Shown: positions 1-14,100 of the stretch, piece after piece
How positions within the stretch are numbered: position 1 is the first letter of the stretch
How the letters are laid out: each line of letters begins with the position of its first letter
Assembly: GCA_963457665.1 (NCBI GenBank)
Contig: OY735207.1
Location: 42,272,507-42,336,506 of the forward strand
Reading direction: 5' to 3'
Source: Thysanoteuthis rhombus
Lineage: Eukaryota; Mollusca; Cephalopoda; Oegopsida; Thysanoteuthidae
DNA: 64,000 nucleotides
Translations under genes and position numbers: made by a program
Notes under the pieces: model-generated
The model's database searches: none
Seen by the model: the letters and a program-made list of their open reading frames with translations, nothing else
What the model was told of the DNA's origin: nothing

Positions 1-150
1 AAAAAAAAAAAAAATGATTTTTTCTCCGACAGATTTTTATCAAAATGAATGCAGATCCTAAATACATGTACTGTAGGTAAATTAAGACCTGCAGACTTCA
101 GACATGTTTTTGTTTCTGTTATGTGATGAGAAGTTCTTGACATTATAGAG

Positions 151-155
151 TACAA

Positions 156-218
<63 letters not shown>

Positions 219-227
219 CACACACAT
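151..227. repeat. (CA)n-(TA)n-(CA)n compound microsatellite
   Basis: Alternating CA and TA dinucleotides run without other sequence. A separate (GA)n run of about 20 bases lies at 518-538. Confidence 0.95.
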
Positions 228-1179
228 TATTCAAAGGCTCAATTAACTGCTTCCAACCCAAGTTCTCCTCTTGTTTATTCTGTCTATTCGTCTCCTTTAT
301 ACATAATTTAGTACTTTATAATATAGATACATATCTAATATTCTAAAGAAGTTTGTAATTTTATGTTCTATAGACTCCCAAATGGTTGTACTCTGTGCTG
401 AAAAATTGTATATAAGAGTAACTTGATTCCAGAATGAACAAAGGATTGGTGGCGATGACCACTGATGACCTCTTAAAGTCAATTTTGGTACCAGTTTATG
501 TTGGCATTTTCAGATCTACGAGAGAGAGAGAGAGAGAGCTGCACCCAAACAGCTGTGAACATGTGTACAAAGATAATTTGACCTAAGGATAGACATATGA
601 TAGATGATAATGACCTGTGGTGACCTCTAAAAGTCAATTTAAAGTCTGGTCAACTTTGGCATTTTTAAATCTAACTAAGACAGTTACATCTGCACATTGG
701 TGAACCAAGGTGACTTGACCCCAAGATGAACATAGGATAGGTTGCAATGACCTCTGGTAACTTCCTCAAGTCAAACAATGATTTCCTTTTAAAAAATCAT
801 CGAAATGCATCAATCCCTCAGCATCTCGTTTTTGGATTTCAAAGACGCAATGTCCTTTAGGCTCTGTTTAATATTACTAGGGCCAATCCTAATTTTGGTA
901 CCACCAAAGGAGGCCAAACATCAGAGGAATCAGAATGTTAATAGGGTCTAGCTTAGTTACTTTATTCTATGGAAAATTCAAAATAACAGATTCTTGCTAT
1001 GATGCCCAAGTCAGAAAGGAACATCAAATATGGACATACTATCAAAAAGAAGGGAATGTCGTGCAAAATGAAATTCATACAACAATCATATGTCTTTGAG
1101 CAAGTCATTTTGAGCTATTTATAATCGAATGTCAGAGTTTTGAAAATGAAAGAAAAAAAAACCCAATTAAGTGGACAGG

Positions 1180-2245
1180 TTGCTATGATGTAAGGAATGT
1201 TATTGTATATGAATCCACTCCAGAATTTTATCACTTCATCCAATTGCCCTAAACCTTCCACAAAATTCAATTGAAATTCTTCGGGAGCTTTTGGGGCTAT
1301 TATTTGGTTGTGGAGAGTTGATCTGGTCCAAAATTTCATGACTGCTTTCAGAGACTTTTGCCAAGTCTTCCACAGAATTTTATTGAAATTCATCTAGAAT
1401 TTTTGGATATATCACATGGACACACACAGAGAACTTTTGCAGATATTGGGCCGTGCGGACTGACAACTACAATGTAGTAGAGGTAATAGTGCATTCAAAG
1501 TTGTGATCATTGTTTTTATAACCTATTGTCCTGTCTTCCACAAAATCTCATTGAGAACTTTCAGAGATATTGTGCAGACAGAGGGAGAACTTTTGAAGAT
1601 ATTATGTAGAGAAGATAGATAGCTACGATATAGGGGAGATAATTGTACGTGGGTCCGCTCCCGAATTTCATGATCTCTTTTGTTGCACATCCTTCCAAAA
1701 ATTTAATTGAAATTCATTTGGAACTGTCGGAGATATCATGTCGCCAGACAGACAGAAAGAACAGTATCTAATTTTGGCTGTTTTTTCAATCTGTCTCTCC
1801 ACACAATGCATCAAAAAATTCTCAATGACCTTGAATGAAATTTTGTCGAAACGTCGACAATAGTCAATGAATGCAGTCATGAAACTTTAGAACACTTCAT
1901 GCACGATTACCTTCCTACGCCACAATATCTCCAAAAATTCCATCATCAAAAGTTTAACTGTTTTACGATCACAAAATATTTCCACTAGTTCTGTATGCTG
2001 ACAAAATATTTACAAAATTTATCAATGAATTTCAATAAAGTTTCATGGAAAGGTGGGTAATGAAATGGGGAAATGGTTAAATTTTAGGATGGTTCCAGGA
2101 ATATTTTTTCAATCCAGAGATGCCCTCCAACTACACTTATATACATGCTCATGTCCATATAATATCTCTTTAAATTCTCAATAAATTTCAATTAAATTTT
2201 GTGGAAGGGTGGGTGATAGGCTACAGAAGAAGTAATTAAACTTGG
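1180..2245. repeat. Cluster of degenerate dispersed repeat units
   Basis: The core 'CTTCCACAAAATTTCATTG' followed by 'AAATTCATTGGGAACTTTT' and 'GATATTGTG' recurs in diverged form near 1255, 1370, 1535 and 1690, often preceded by 'GGATCCGCTCCCGAATTT'-like sequence. Inverted versions lie near 2030 and 2180. Read on the minus strand, the cores give peptides such as PEEFQLNFVEG and PNEFQLNF, also seen in the second cluster at 6440-7640. I know of no function. A fossil of a larger element is likely. Confidence 0.7.
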
Positions 2246-3264
2246 GGGGGGGGAGATGCAAGCACAATTACTTCTATTGGCAGAGGTATGCGCTATGTAA
2301 ATGTTCCATAAGGGGGTAAGTTTACAGAGTAATAAATATAAATCAATAAACATTAAGTTGAAAGATAGACAGGGTTATCGTACCAAAACATAAACAAGAG
2401 ACAAGTAGGAATGCAAAAATTGTTTGGCCATCTTGGGTGGTACCTATTCGTGAAAATATGAGTATTGGCCCCTGGACTGATGGTATTGGTAGAAGGTGAA
2501 CATGTTTACATCATTAACGCATAAGCCTTCATAAAACAAAATTATCATTTAAAAACAATGTGATGGTTTTTCTGTATAAATCACCGAGACGGAGAGTCGT
2601 CATTACTATACACTAATTTGGACAGCAATCCTCACCTCGGTTGTTGTAGTAACAATGTTTAGGCTGTTTTTCTTCATCTCTTTTTGTGTCAAGAGATAGA
2701 AAAATTAAAATTAAATGAACTCGAGAATTTTACGACAACATCTGCGTCCATATCTTTCAACTTTGTTGGTATCTGTTTGCCTCCTCACGAGGGCAAATGC
2801 AATACAAGATGAGGTTTACTGTAGGGCGCCCACACACGTACATACGGGTAGAGACCAAAATTGCAGTCCACATGACCTGTGCTGAAAAGGTGTTGGGGCA
2901 ACCCATAACTTATCAGTACAATGGGGAGTTGTAATCTCCAGGGTCTAGGCACTATATGCTTTAATTTTGCGCTGACTCCGCCCAAAATCAAAACAAAATC
3001 TATTTATAAAAAACATTACCACGCTAAAAATAATTTGAAACTAATAATGTTCAATTCTATAGAGAACATTTCTTGTTTTAAAGAACAATACTTCAGACAA
3101 TGTGCCATAATGAAACAGAAGACTTTGTGTTCTCTGAATTTTGAATGAAGTGAAAATGAAATCTATGCTTTGATTATTGGTAGCTGGTCGTCAGGTTTTG
3201 GAAAAAGAATTATACAGAAACCCGATTGAGCTTCAAAGTAAAAACAAATGACTATTTTTTTTTT

Positions 3265-3747
3265 GTAGACAGTCGCCGGCTCTGTCAGCCATCTTCGAAA
3301 GTGTGAGAGGTCGGAATTGAGTAAAACGTATTGATATGCCCGAATTTATGAGGATGAAATGAAATATCGTATTAGAAATTACACCATAAATCTAAATCAT
3401 TTAATTAAATTAAATGTAAAAGACGGGATTTAGAGAAACCCTTCAATTTGACAACATCATTTCTTCTTATTCAATTATTTATATTTGTATTTCAAGTATA
3501 TCCGCTCTTTGCTTTCGTTGTATTCAAGTGATATTATTGTATTTTTCCCGTCCTGATCAATTTATCAGCTTTGAAGAGCTTCCTATCGGCTGGTTGTCTA
3601 TATTGAATAATGATGATACCTGTTTTATTCTGCCTGGTGGATTCGATATGAAGAAATGAGAAAAAGAAATTGACGTACACCTTTCAGTCAATTTCAGCCT
3701 TCCATACTTGATTTCGAAGATGACTAACATAACCGGCGACTGTTTAC
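3265..3747. mobile_element. 483-bp MITE with 36-bp terminal inverted repeats
   Basis: The left end (3265-3300, GTAGACAGTCGCCGGC...) and the reverse complement of the right end (3712-3747) agree at about 31 of 36 positions without a gap, and most mismatches are C/T. The interior is AT-rich and has no transposase, so this is a non-autonomous DNA-transposon derivative. The superfamily is not assigned; no clear target-site duplication is seen. A 157-residue minus ORF (3557-4030) crosses its right end and is probably chance. Confidence 0.75.
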
Positions 3748-4039
3748 GAAAAATTGCCAAATAAATATGTAAACTTAATCCAAGAAATTCAAGCCTAATG
3801 TGGTCAGTACAATCTGGGTAAGATTTCAACGAACTAACATAATCGAAAGCATTTTTCAACACTTGGGCAAAATCAGTTATCGATATCAAGAAAACACATA
3901 TACACACACAAAATGCATTTCGAGAGCAGAAAAATGCCCCTAAAAATTCTTGAATCTTACCTGACAGGCATTTACTTACTTTTAACAACAATTTAATTAA
4001 CAGCAAGGTTGAACACCGGTCCCCAACCAAGGCTTGACT

Positions 4040-6430
4040 AATATTATATATCTTCCAGATTGTTAAAATAAATCATTACCCACATGTGACATACGGTACA
4101 ATTATTCTTGCATAATACCTAACTATTGAGGCCCTGTGCCAGACTAAGTTAGGCTTAAATATTCGTAATACGAGATAAGGTTTGAAAAATATATTCAATC
4201 ATTGTTCGGGGTTTCTTCTTCACCTTGTCTTATATTATGAAAATATTTTTAGTCCATTTAAATTTTAGCCGAAGACAGTATGTGAGTGTGTGGCAGGTTC
4301 AGTACATAAAAAACAAAACGATTATGATATTATCTTTCTTTCTATAGCTGGTTCCGTCCAGCAGCTGTTTTTTAACGATTTTTTAGCATTAAAACTTGAT
4401 TATCTAACATTGAAAGCTCGAAAAATGAACACTTCCATAAATCATTCATTCAACAATATGAATGAAGCAAAACTATCAAGAAAATAAATTAAAATACTGA
4501 GTGATGGATGAATTAAAAAAAAAAAAAAAGATTGAAAGGAACTGAAAATTGCACAACCGTGTGAAATCAAGACCAATTCAGAAATCGACTGAATGAACCA
4601 TAAATCCACCGCTAATTTATTTACCATATTTCATATTCCGAATTCATGAAAAACTTTTTACAGCATTTATATTTTTTGCCAAGTTTTTTTGAGATCACAG
4701 AATAGAAAACTGGGAGAAAATACAATCTGTAGTTGGAGGTAATTTACCCCATTAAGTAAAGAGATTCGGTATTTAAGCAGAGGTCAAGAAGTACAATATC
4801 AGTTCTAAAGCCTCTCAAGTAGTATATCACGAAAAGTCTCGATCTAATTTTTTATTTTGTTTTTAGAATGGATTTTAGATTGTTCCCTCAAAACGATTCT
4901 TCAATATTTTAACAAAAAAATAAACAAAACAAAAACAACAACAAATAAATAAATGTTGTAAAAAGTTAAAGTTCCGTTTTCAATGTGAGTCAAGATAAAA
5001 AAAAAATAGTCTGAATAGAAGAAAAATATTTTTTTGCTTTGAAGTCTGGTGCTTACTAAGGCAGGAATCGTCTCTGTTCTTCCCTTTTGTCGCTCCACTT
5101 CAACGAACCTCTCGTCGAGCGGTAGCATCTGTTTTGGGGCCATGTCATACCAGGATTAAAACACCATTTGAATGCAACAATTATAAAAAGTCCTGTATCT
5201 TTTTTTTTCTTTTTTTCAAGAAGAATGAGAGAAAAAAATGATGAACATGAAAACCATCCTCTCCATTCAACGACCAATTCTATACAACTGTCAACATACA
5301 ACACACATGACTTCCGGTTCAAACACGGAGTGAATAACAAAAATTGATTTAAAAAAAAAAAAAAAAAAACCTATATAAATTATCTTTTGCTTTGGTCTTG
5401 AATAATAGAATCAATAAAATAGTAGATAAACATCGTTTGATTTATTTCTGAATTAAAATCTTTTTTTTTTCAAAATTAATTTTTGTACCGAAATGCTATT
5501 GAATAATCTCCCTTTGATATGCCGGTATTTGATTTGATAGTGAAACCACGAGAGTAACTGAAAGACACGATATGAATTGCTATCATAACTTTTTATCTCC
5601 CAAGGTGAATATGGTAATTTGCCTCACCAACCCATCACATATGATAGCACCTTTTAAAAATCTATTGTTTCTGAACTCAAACATGCGGACCTTTAAAATA
5701 ATCGTTTGCGAGTGTGATTCCCGTGTAAGCACAATCAACTAAGGGCTAGAGCAATCGTGTTACTATTTTTAGTATTCTCTGTTTCGATTTCGTGTAATGT
5801 CTTCAGTTGAAATTCACTGAAATTTATTTAAAAAGAATTTTATTTCTAAAATAGATTATGAGACTAGAGATTAGGGTCGCTTTTATTTTCAAGTTTCTTT
5901 CATTACATCTTTGTTTGTTTTTGTATGAATAAATTCTTGCTCTAAAACAATTTCTGTTTCATTTACTGTCTTTGAAATTAGGGTGATGGGTGTTGTCCGT
6001 AAAGTATAGGTATGGGTTCCACGACAAAATTAGTTCGGGAGCCACTGGTTTATCGGTTTATTCAATGAAGATAAAAATCTTTTTCGACCATTATAAGTAT
6101 TTGTTGCGAAAGACTTGAAAAAATTACGATAAGCTCTCCAGTGGAAAAAAAAATCTTAGAATAACTTTGATAAAGTTGTGTTATCCTCAAATTGTTAGTT
6201 TTCCTTCACATTCAGTTAAACAAAAAAGGGTAGTTTTTACATCTTGGTCTTGGACCCAATAACCTGATTTTGTTTTGCTGCTTGAAGACAACATTTGCTA
6301 TTTATTTGCCTTCTGAAGTTTCAAATTTATACTAACTCTGGAGATGAAATGTATTGACTAACAATATTTGTAACAGGTCATTAGCGGTGTTTTAATCTGG
6401 ACAGCGACATTGACGGGGGGGTGGTGGAGT
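4040..6430. other. No recognised gene or element
   Basis: AT-rich sequence with homopolymer A/T tracts. ORFs here are short, low-complexity and have no family resemblance that I recognise. Confidence 0.6.
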
Positions 6431-6439
6431 AATGCCTTG

Positions 6440-7640
6440 AGGCACCCCCAAATTGAATCACTTCTTCTAAATCCCTTAGTCCACCCTTCCACAAGATTCC
6501 ATAGAAATTCACTGGGAACTGTTATAGATATTGTGTCGACAGACATGGCAGTTGGGCAATATTGTGATGTGGACATACTACTAGGACGGAGGGGATATAA
6601 CTCTGAATGGATCCGCCCCTGAATGTAATCACTTCCTCTATAGCTTATTGTTCACCACCCCACGAAATTTCATAGAAATTCATTGAGTGTGACCAGATGT
6701 CCCGCTTTTGAACACTCTGTCTTCCGCCCGGCACCACCTCGAGCCGGACGTTAATTCGCCCGTCTTTTTAAGGTTAGACTAAAAGAATCTGTATTACTTA
6801 CTTCAGATATACTTAAAAAAAATGGTAATAGAAAACAACTGTTGCTTGTATTTTAATCATGTGTAGTTGTCGTTGTCAAATTACTTTTTCTATTATGTGG
6901 TTGCCGCTTTTGAGGGACCTGCCTATTCAACAAGCCCACGGACCCCATAGACTCTCCTCCTCCAAAGGTTTTACCTTTTTGGAATTGGCCATCGTAGTGG
7001 ACAGCCATTGGCGATATCATATTATATAAACATATAACTACAACGTAAGGGAGGTAATTGTGCATGGATCCCTCCCAAAATCACTTGACTCGTAGCCTAT
7101 TGCTCATCTTCCCACGAAATTTGATAGAAATCCATAGAAAACTTTGAGATATCTATACCGGCCAATGTTTAGAAATTCTCAGGGGGAGATTTTCTAAAAT
7201 ATGCTCCCCACCCTACCATGGTTATTGCGGGGGATCAAAGGAAGTTTTAAAATTTATAGAAGCTCTAAAACAACCATTTCAGTGTATTGAAAACCCATCT
7301 TAACTTAACATGATTTTAACCGCGAAATGCATGCGGAAGATTTGCTAGGTCTGCAATAAGAAGGAAAAAAATCTTTCTATAGGCATATTTTCCCAATGCG
7401 TGAGATTCGTTCAAATTCACTACACGCAAGGGGGGGGGCAGAACTTAGCATGAAAATGCAGGAGATTTGGTAGGTCTGGATATCGTGTGACTACGACGTG
7501 GGGTAAATAATTGAGCTTAGATTCGCACCCAAATCAAATCACTTCTTCAGAAGGCTTAAAAAAAATTTCATCGAAATTCTTTGAGAACTTTTTGAAGATC
7601 TCATGTGGACAGTCATTAGCGTAGATATGAATGTATGAAG
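6440..7640. repeat. Second cluster of the dispersed repeat
   Basis: Units begin near 6448, 6625, 7070 and 7520 with the order 'GGATCCGCCCCTGAA', then 'ATCACTTC', then 'CCATAGAAATTCA', then 'GATATTGTG'. The first two units are about 177 bp apart and form a tandem pair. The minus-strand peptide PSEFLWNLVEGWTKG matches the one in the first cluster. This array lies 0.4-1.6 kb upstream of the BUD13 start codon. Confidence 0.7.
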
Positions 7641-8053
7641 AAAAACTAGAAAAATATTTCTCAATAAAGAGAAATAATCTTGGATCCGCATCAAGAGACA
7701 AGGATTTACCAGCTTCCCCATGTGAGCAGAACGTGACGCAAGGTCAAGTTTAATTTGGGGACCCTCACGAGCACGTGCGGATAATACAAGAAATTGTCCG
7801 GTCCCCTTTTCTGCACTTCCCTTTGAGCATTGACCCAAATTCGATCCCTTTAAGGGCAATGTAGAGTTGCAGTGAGAGGGACGGCTCTGTGGGACTAGAC
7901 ATTCAATTTTTCGCTTCAGGCCCAAAAGGCCATGTGCAGGGTAGTCGTTAAGGGCAAGTGAACCGCGTAAAGTTCAAATAGTATCAGGGGCAGATAATCG
8001 CGAAAAGTACAATTTATTTATTTCATATCAATAGAGAGTTCCCCCTTGCTAAC

Positions 8054-8148
8054 ATGGCTTCGGTTAGCAAAGTTGACTATCTCAAACGATACATGTCGGA
8101 CGGTTCTGACAAAAAGAAGAAACGAAAGAAGATAAAAAAAGGACCTAG
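8054..8148 (+). CDS. BUD13: BUD13 coding exon 1
   Basis: The exon encodes residues 1-31 plus two bases of codon 32. The ATG sits in AACATGG and opens the conserved MASVSKVDYLKRYMS start, followed by a lysine-rich stretch (KKKKRKKIKK). The donor is CTAG|GTAAGG, and reading on gives an immediate in-frame stop, so the splice is required. The upstream 100 bases probably hold the 5' UTR; no TATA box is evident. An E-box-like CACGTG lies near 7772 but its role is unknown. Confidence 0.93.
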
Positions 8149-11100
8149 GTAAGGAGATTATTCTTAGAATTTTTCTTCAAGAATGAAATTACCTCTCATG
8201 TATCTTTATTGCGTCCAGCCAATCAGTTTTCAACAAAGGAAGAGTCAGAGATCTCCTCTCCAACTCCAAGTCCATTTTTGATTTTTCTCTGTCTTTTTTG
8301 AAAATTATTTTATTTTTTTTCAATAATTCATTCGTGATTATCTAACGCACGTGCATTCCCCATTAGTATTTAAAAAAAAATCTGTGGTTTATTATCGATC
8401 GAAGAGCGGTATTAATGTCTTCAAAATAATCGATTTTTTCCTATTAAACAGGATACTCTCTCAGCTCTCGAGTGTGGATTTTGTTCAGTTCGGTGTTGTG
8501 TTAAATGTTTGCTTTGTCTCACAAAAAGCATCAAATTCAAAAAGAAAGACTGGAAAATGAAAACAGAATCCTCGATTCTTTTTTCTGTGGTGTGTTTTTA
8601 TTAGTCAAAGTTCGTTATGCAGACCCTGTTATAAGATGTAATTCTCGTTTTAACAACTAAATGATGGTAAATCATCAGTTTTTGAAAAATTTTCCCCCCA
8701 AAGTAGTGGTTTGTGGGCCTTAAGGATTTTTATTACCGGTCAAGATCGCTTCAGTGAGCAATTTTTTTGAAAACGTTTTCGCTTTCAAAATCAGTGAAAA
8801 ATTTGAAAAAAAAAAAAATAATGTGACTTATTTTAATATTGTGCTTGGTTATGAAACCCCTGAGAGGAATTTTTCAGGGGTACAAAGTTTATTTTGGGGC
8901 CCCCTTCCCTTCTCCATTACTGATAGACCATTAGTCATTCTGTTTTTAATCGACTACAATACACGCAAACAATTTTTTGAGATCGCAGGAAATTCCTGGG
9001 GGCCCCTAAGGATCCTCGAGTACGATATGTCCCGCACCCCCTGGCTTGGGTTTTACTCTAAAAGGTAATTACTGAAGTTGCGTTAAATAGGTCACTTTAA
9101 ATGTCTAATATATTGAAGCGGCGTAAACTATTTCGGACATATAAATCAGTGTTTTGAGAAAAACATTTCAAGACATTTAACTATAATGGTAGTAAGTTCC
9201 ATCACCGAAAACGAACAGAGCTATGTTTCCTTAATGCTGCCGTAGTATGCGTTTTATCAAAAAAAGTAGTTAACGCCGTCCAATACAAAAATGGCGAGTT
9301 TACGCCACTTCAATATATAACAACACTTGATTAATTTCACTTAATTACGATTTAATTTTAATGACCCTCCTAAGTGAATATGGTTTCCAAAGCTGAGTAA
9401 TTTTGAGCGTTGTTGGTTGTGGATAACGGCTGAACTTGGAATATATATTTCTATCTTGTCCGTAGGTAAGACGAATCTGGTTTTAATGCTTTTGTTTATC
9501 AGTGGAATTAAAAAATAAATAAATAAAAACAAACTGTTTGATCCTATGATCAAGCAGTAATTAATCGTACATTTTTTTTTTTTTTTTTTTTTTTTAGTAG
9601 AAACTATCAGCGTTAACATAGGTTTCTTCAGTTTTTTAGTTGTTATGGCTGCCTATGTAAGTATCGCGCGTACAGACCGCACCTATGGAGCTAGGAGGCT
9701 GAAAATTCTTACAATCACCCCTTATGTTTAGAAAAACCGTGTAAAAACAAAAAAAAAGTACCCTCCCAAAATAGGTTGTGGGTGGCGGCGGCCTAATTTA
9801 CTGTGTAAATTTATGCTTAATTGGTCTCTTGATGTCCGGCAATGTTCATGCCTTTTTTCTTCTTTTTCTTTCTCAAATTTGGACTCTTGTACTATAAGAA
9901 TTGTAGTGATCACCACCCAACAAAAGGCGAGAGTAACTTGCTTTAATTCCCCTACATATAATCTGCACCCTCAATTGAGCTTTAATTTTCGAATGAAAAA
10001 TGAATTAACCCGTGTATACTCCACACCCCCTTCTTTGATCTGATTGGCATCTCCGAGATGTTGGATGTTTGCTGTAACTTGAAAATGTGAATTTCATTCA
10101 AAGCTTCATTACATAGTAATATTTTTGTCTTCTAATGTACGCAAGTTATGAATGAGTAAGTGTAGCCATTCTATTCTAACAATGGAAATAAGTAGTAAAT
10201 TTCAAAACATGTGACAGCGATGTTTGGAAATTGATAGAAAACTTTTTGGGGAGGGGAAAGTTCAAATCGATAAAACAAAAAAATGCAAAACTAATTGAAA
10301 ATCAATAAATATGAATTGAAATTAGAAAAAAAACTGGAAGATATGAAAATGACGGTATTTTGTTTCAGTATGAATATTTTTAAGAATATCTTTTCTATAA
10401 ATATGAATATATTTTGAAAAAGATGGAATTTTGTATTAAATTTGGTATGGAAGTATTGTTGATCAATATACTATTGTGTTGGAACAAGTTCTATTGATTT
10501 TGTACATAGATATTGTTTAAAAATAAAATAAGATGACAACACAGCATGATAGAGATATTGTTTTGTATGATAATGAATTTATTGTGAGTTCAGTATATAA
10601 AATATTGTTTTAAAAAAATCAAAGTAATAATGACAATGTGCTAACAGCGATGAATATGATGGAATTCTCTTTTCTATGGATACTTTCTTCGATAGCACCT
10701 CCGTGATTGTGTAAGGGATTTTTTTTTTTTTAGTGTGTACGTCCTGTCCCAGCCCTATTTTCTATAATATTGATGCCTGATCATCAACATAGCAATGGTG
10801 GCAATCAAACGGACCTTCTACACCCAATGGATTGTGCTTAAAAAATGTCCTACAGTTGTTTCTGTAGATAATACGCACCTGCATTTTTGAGCTCAAAATT
10901 TTCAGAAAAAAGTGTGGATTATACATGAGGAATTATAGTATTGATCAGCCCATTTTCAAATTTTGTCATCCCCAACATGGCATTTTCGTCAAAAGATGTT
11001 GGTCATGTTAGTCAAACTAGGTTTGTACAACACTCCAAATAATTAAAAATTTTCAGCAGTTTTTAGTCCCCCTCTTGCTTGTCTTGTATTTTATTTTGTT

Positions 11101-14100
11101 TTAGGTGACATTCCAAAACCAGTTCTGTTAGTTTCAAATGTATAAATTTCAATTATACCACTTATCACTTCTCTTTTGTTTTGGTAGGAAAGGGGCATAA
11201 TTAATCATTTTCTCTAGCCTTTTTAAAAACGTCCAGAACTTTGATACTTCTGCAGTGTTGATTACCTCTACCAACAAAGTTGGAAGATATATATGTATTC
11301 ACCCCTGTTTGGCTGTTTGCATACACAATATCTCCACCAGTTTTCCATGAATTTTAATGACATTTTGTGGGGAGTTGGGTCATAGGCTGAAGAAGAATTA
11401 AATTTTGGAACTGATCCAGGAACTTTTTTTTTTGATTGAGAAATATTTACTATATTTCAAGACAATAGTCCAAACTAAGGAAAATCATAGCTACATAGGA
11501 AATGATTTCCAGTATAATTGGTGCTTTAAGACCCATGTAGATGTTGATATGCCAATAAAATGAGAAAACGTATGATTAGTTTTTTGTTGCTCTGTTCAAG
11601 AAAGTATTCGTATAGGTTTGCCCATGATAATATCTGCTTTTTTTTTGTTTTTTTTATCATCATAATTGAGTCATAATCAAATAAGGCACATTTTTTGCCC
11701 AAGTTTTCTAAGGAATTCAACAAATATTGAAACCTCATATTCACAGGTTGTTTTATTCCCAAAATGAATCTCAAAAATTTACCCTGCGACACACAGATTG
11801 AAGATTCTTTTCTTCATAGGTCCATCCTAACCTCAGAGGAAGGTAATCTATATTGGGCAGTAATCTGAACTCTTGTACATGACCTTTGAATGAAGTGTAT
11901 AATTTATCTTAGTATAAAATAGTAAATGAGCGAAAGGATTATATATGAAAAAAAAAAACGTGAACATTATCAGTAAGATTGTTTCCCACATCAGTATGCT
12001 ATGGTAGACAAGCCAACAGACTAGTAATTTAGATGTTGTATATCAATATTACTGCAGGGGAAAGGTTAAATTCTTCTCGCCTCTCGGGGAACCTTCAGGT
12101 GGCCACTAGGCCCTAATCAGTGGACAAGTTCAGAAAGTACTTGTTCTGTGATGCCATTGATAGAGAGGTCTATGTCCAATGATTGACAATATGATTGATG
12201 ATGCGTTTGAAATACAACTGTAATTATATGTTAGCCACTATTTTGTTAGTAATACTTACATCACTATATTTGATGGAGTGACACCCCACCCTCGGATTCA
12301 AGATGTAAAAGATAACCTTCGTTGTTCAGCCCTTCATTAACTAGAAATCGAGGATTTGAAAAAAAAACTGGGTGATAATTGAGAAGAATTCAGGGGAGTA
12401 CATTTTTTCTTGATATTCTCTACTAAAATTAGGGTCTTTATATGCCAATATATATGGTAATCCTGGATAACGTTTATTTTACACCTCCCTTGATTTTCAA
12501 CGCACAGCACACCGATTCTAAAACAAATCCTATGTCCTAAATTTTCAAATTTTTTTTTTGATCATCAAATTTTCCCCCCATCTCCAGAGATATTCAATTT
12601 GTTTGTGCTGAAAAATATAACTGTCTAGAAGCTGGGGCCAAGAAAAGAAAAGCCCCATATTTGTATAATTAAACTGGGTTTAAATGCACTTGGCACTAGG
12701 ATGCAACTGATTATTGTTCGCCTTTTTTTTTTTTTTTTTATCAAGTTGTTACTGGGGCTTAGTATCTATTCAGGTTTTCTGATTCACCAACTTTCAGATT
12801 CAATCCAATATCTGATTCTTTTATAGGTATTCCAGTAACTTACAATACCAAATTTGCTCGGATATGAAAGATTTTATGAACTAATGCTGTACTTTGTTCG
12901 AGGAACCCTCGAACCTCGTGCATTATTAAAAAAAATTAATGTTTACAAATTGACCCCAAACCAGCTACATTAATTGTGTACCTTTTTTTTTCTTTTTTTT
13001 TCTTTAACATAACCTGACCATTCAACATACTTGAATTATTGAAATTAAATTATATCAGATCACAATGCAGACAGTGTAAATAAGGTGGCTTCATTTCTAT
13101 TGAATGAGAACATTCTCTTTGCTACCAGTGATAGTCTCTCAAAGCCTTTGTGCGCTTAACTACAGTTGATGTGATACATACAGATCAACTGTATAAGAGA
13201 AATGACTAAGAAACAAAAAAGTATGTTTAAAGTCAACAACCAGGTATAAAAAAAAAAAGCTCTGAATTTTTTAATAGTGCAAACTGCAATAAGTCAGGTT
13301 GGCAAACAGGTTTGTAAAACCTCTGTAAAATTTTAGTATACAATGAGATACCTGAACTCAGAACACCCCCCCCCCATGGGTCTTTTTCTTGTCCTTTCTT
13401 TTCTTTTTTTTTTTTTTTTTTTGTCTTTTCTCAATTTTATATATTTTTTTATAGAAACATCCACACTATCAATACATTCACAACTATTACAATAAAGAAA
13501 TTGTTTTGGTACCTATTAATGAAAAACAGTCTCATAAAACTCTGGACATTAAACTCAAACCTTCAAGTCCATGAAACTTGGGCCACCTCATTATTAGGAC
13601 CCCCTACCCCTTGTTTATTGTATTCCTGAGAATATTTATGGAGTAAAGGATCATAACAGGTAACACCTATTCATTGAGCTTGCTGAGAAATTTCATTTAT
13701 TTTACGAAAGTTTATACTTCTGGTACGCATGTCATCACAACGAGAAAAACAGCTTTAATTGATAAAATATGAACCACGATAAATGTATTTTTATGATACA
13801 TATTTAATTACTGGTATTGAACCTTATATCTGGCTACCAGAAAACCGGAATTATTTTTCAATTCAAGACTAAAAAAAGTATGAACATAAACCAAAAAAAG
13901 GGAACCGTATTTCACTTTCGAATTTCTACTAACGTCTTCAGTGCAATTATTATTTTCCTAAGGGAAATTTGTTTTTGTTCCAAGCCTTTTTCTCTCATTT
14001 GTTTAATTTTTTTTTTACTTCTACTGAATTAGTCACCATTGAACCTACAGAATTTTGTAGAGATGGCACATTATTGTTATATTTTGATTGAATAGCTACT

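Noticed and set aside
3267..3300. Minus-strand ATGGCTGACAGAGCCGGCGA as a possible start exon
   Set aside because: It is the MITE terminal repeat; no donor site follows in frame.
3557..4030. 157-residue minus-strand ORF
   Set aside because: It overlaps the right end of the MITE, has no recognisable domain, and AT-rich DNA gives such ORFs by chance.
8754..9068. 104-residue ORF in BUD13 intron 1
   Set aside because: No family resemblance. It lies in repeat-like intronic DNA and BUD13 splices across it.
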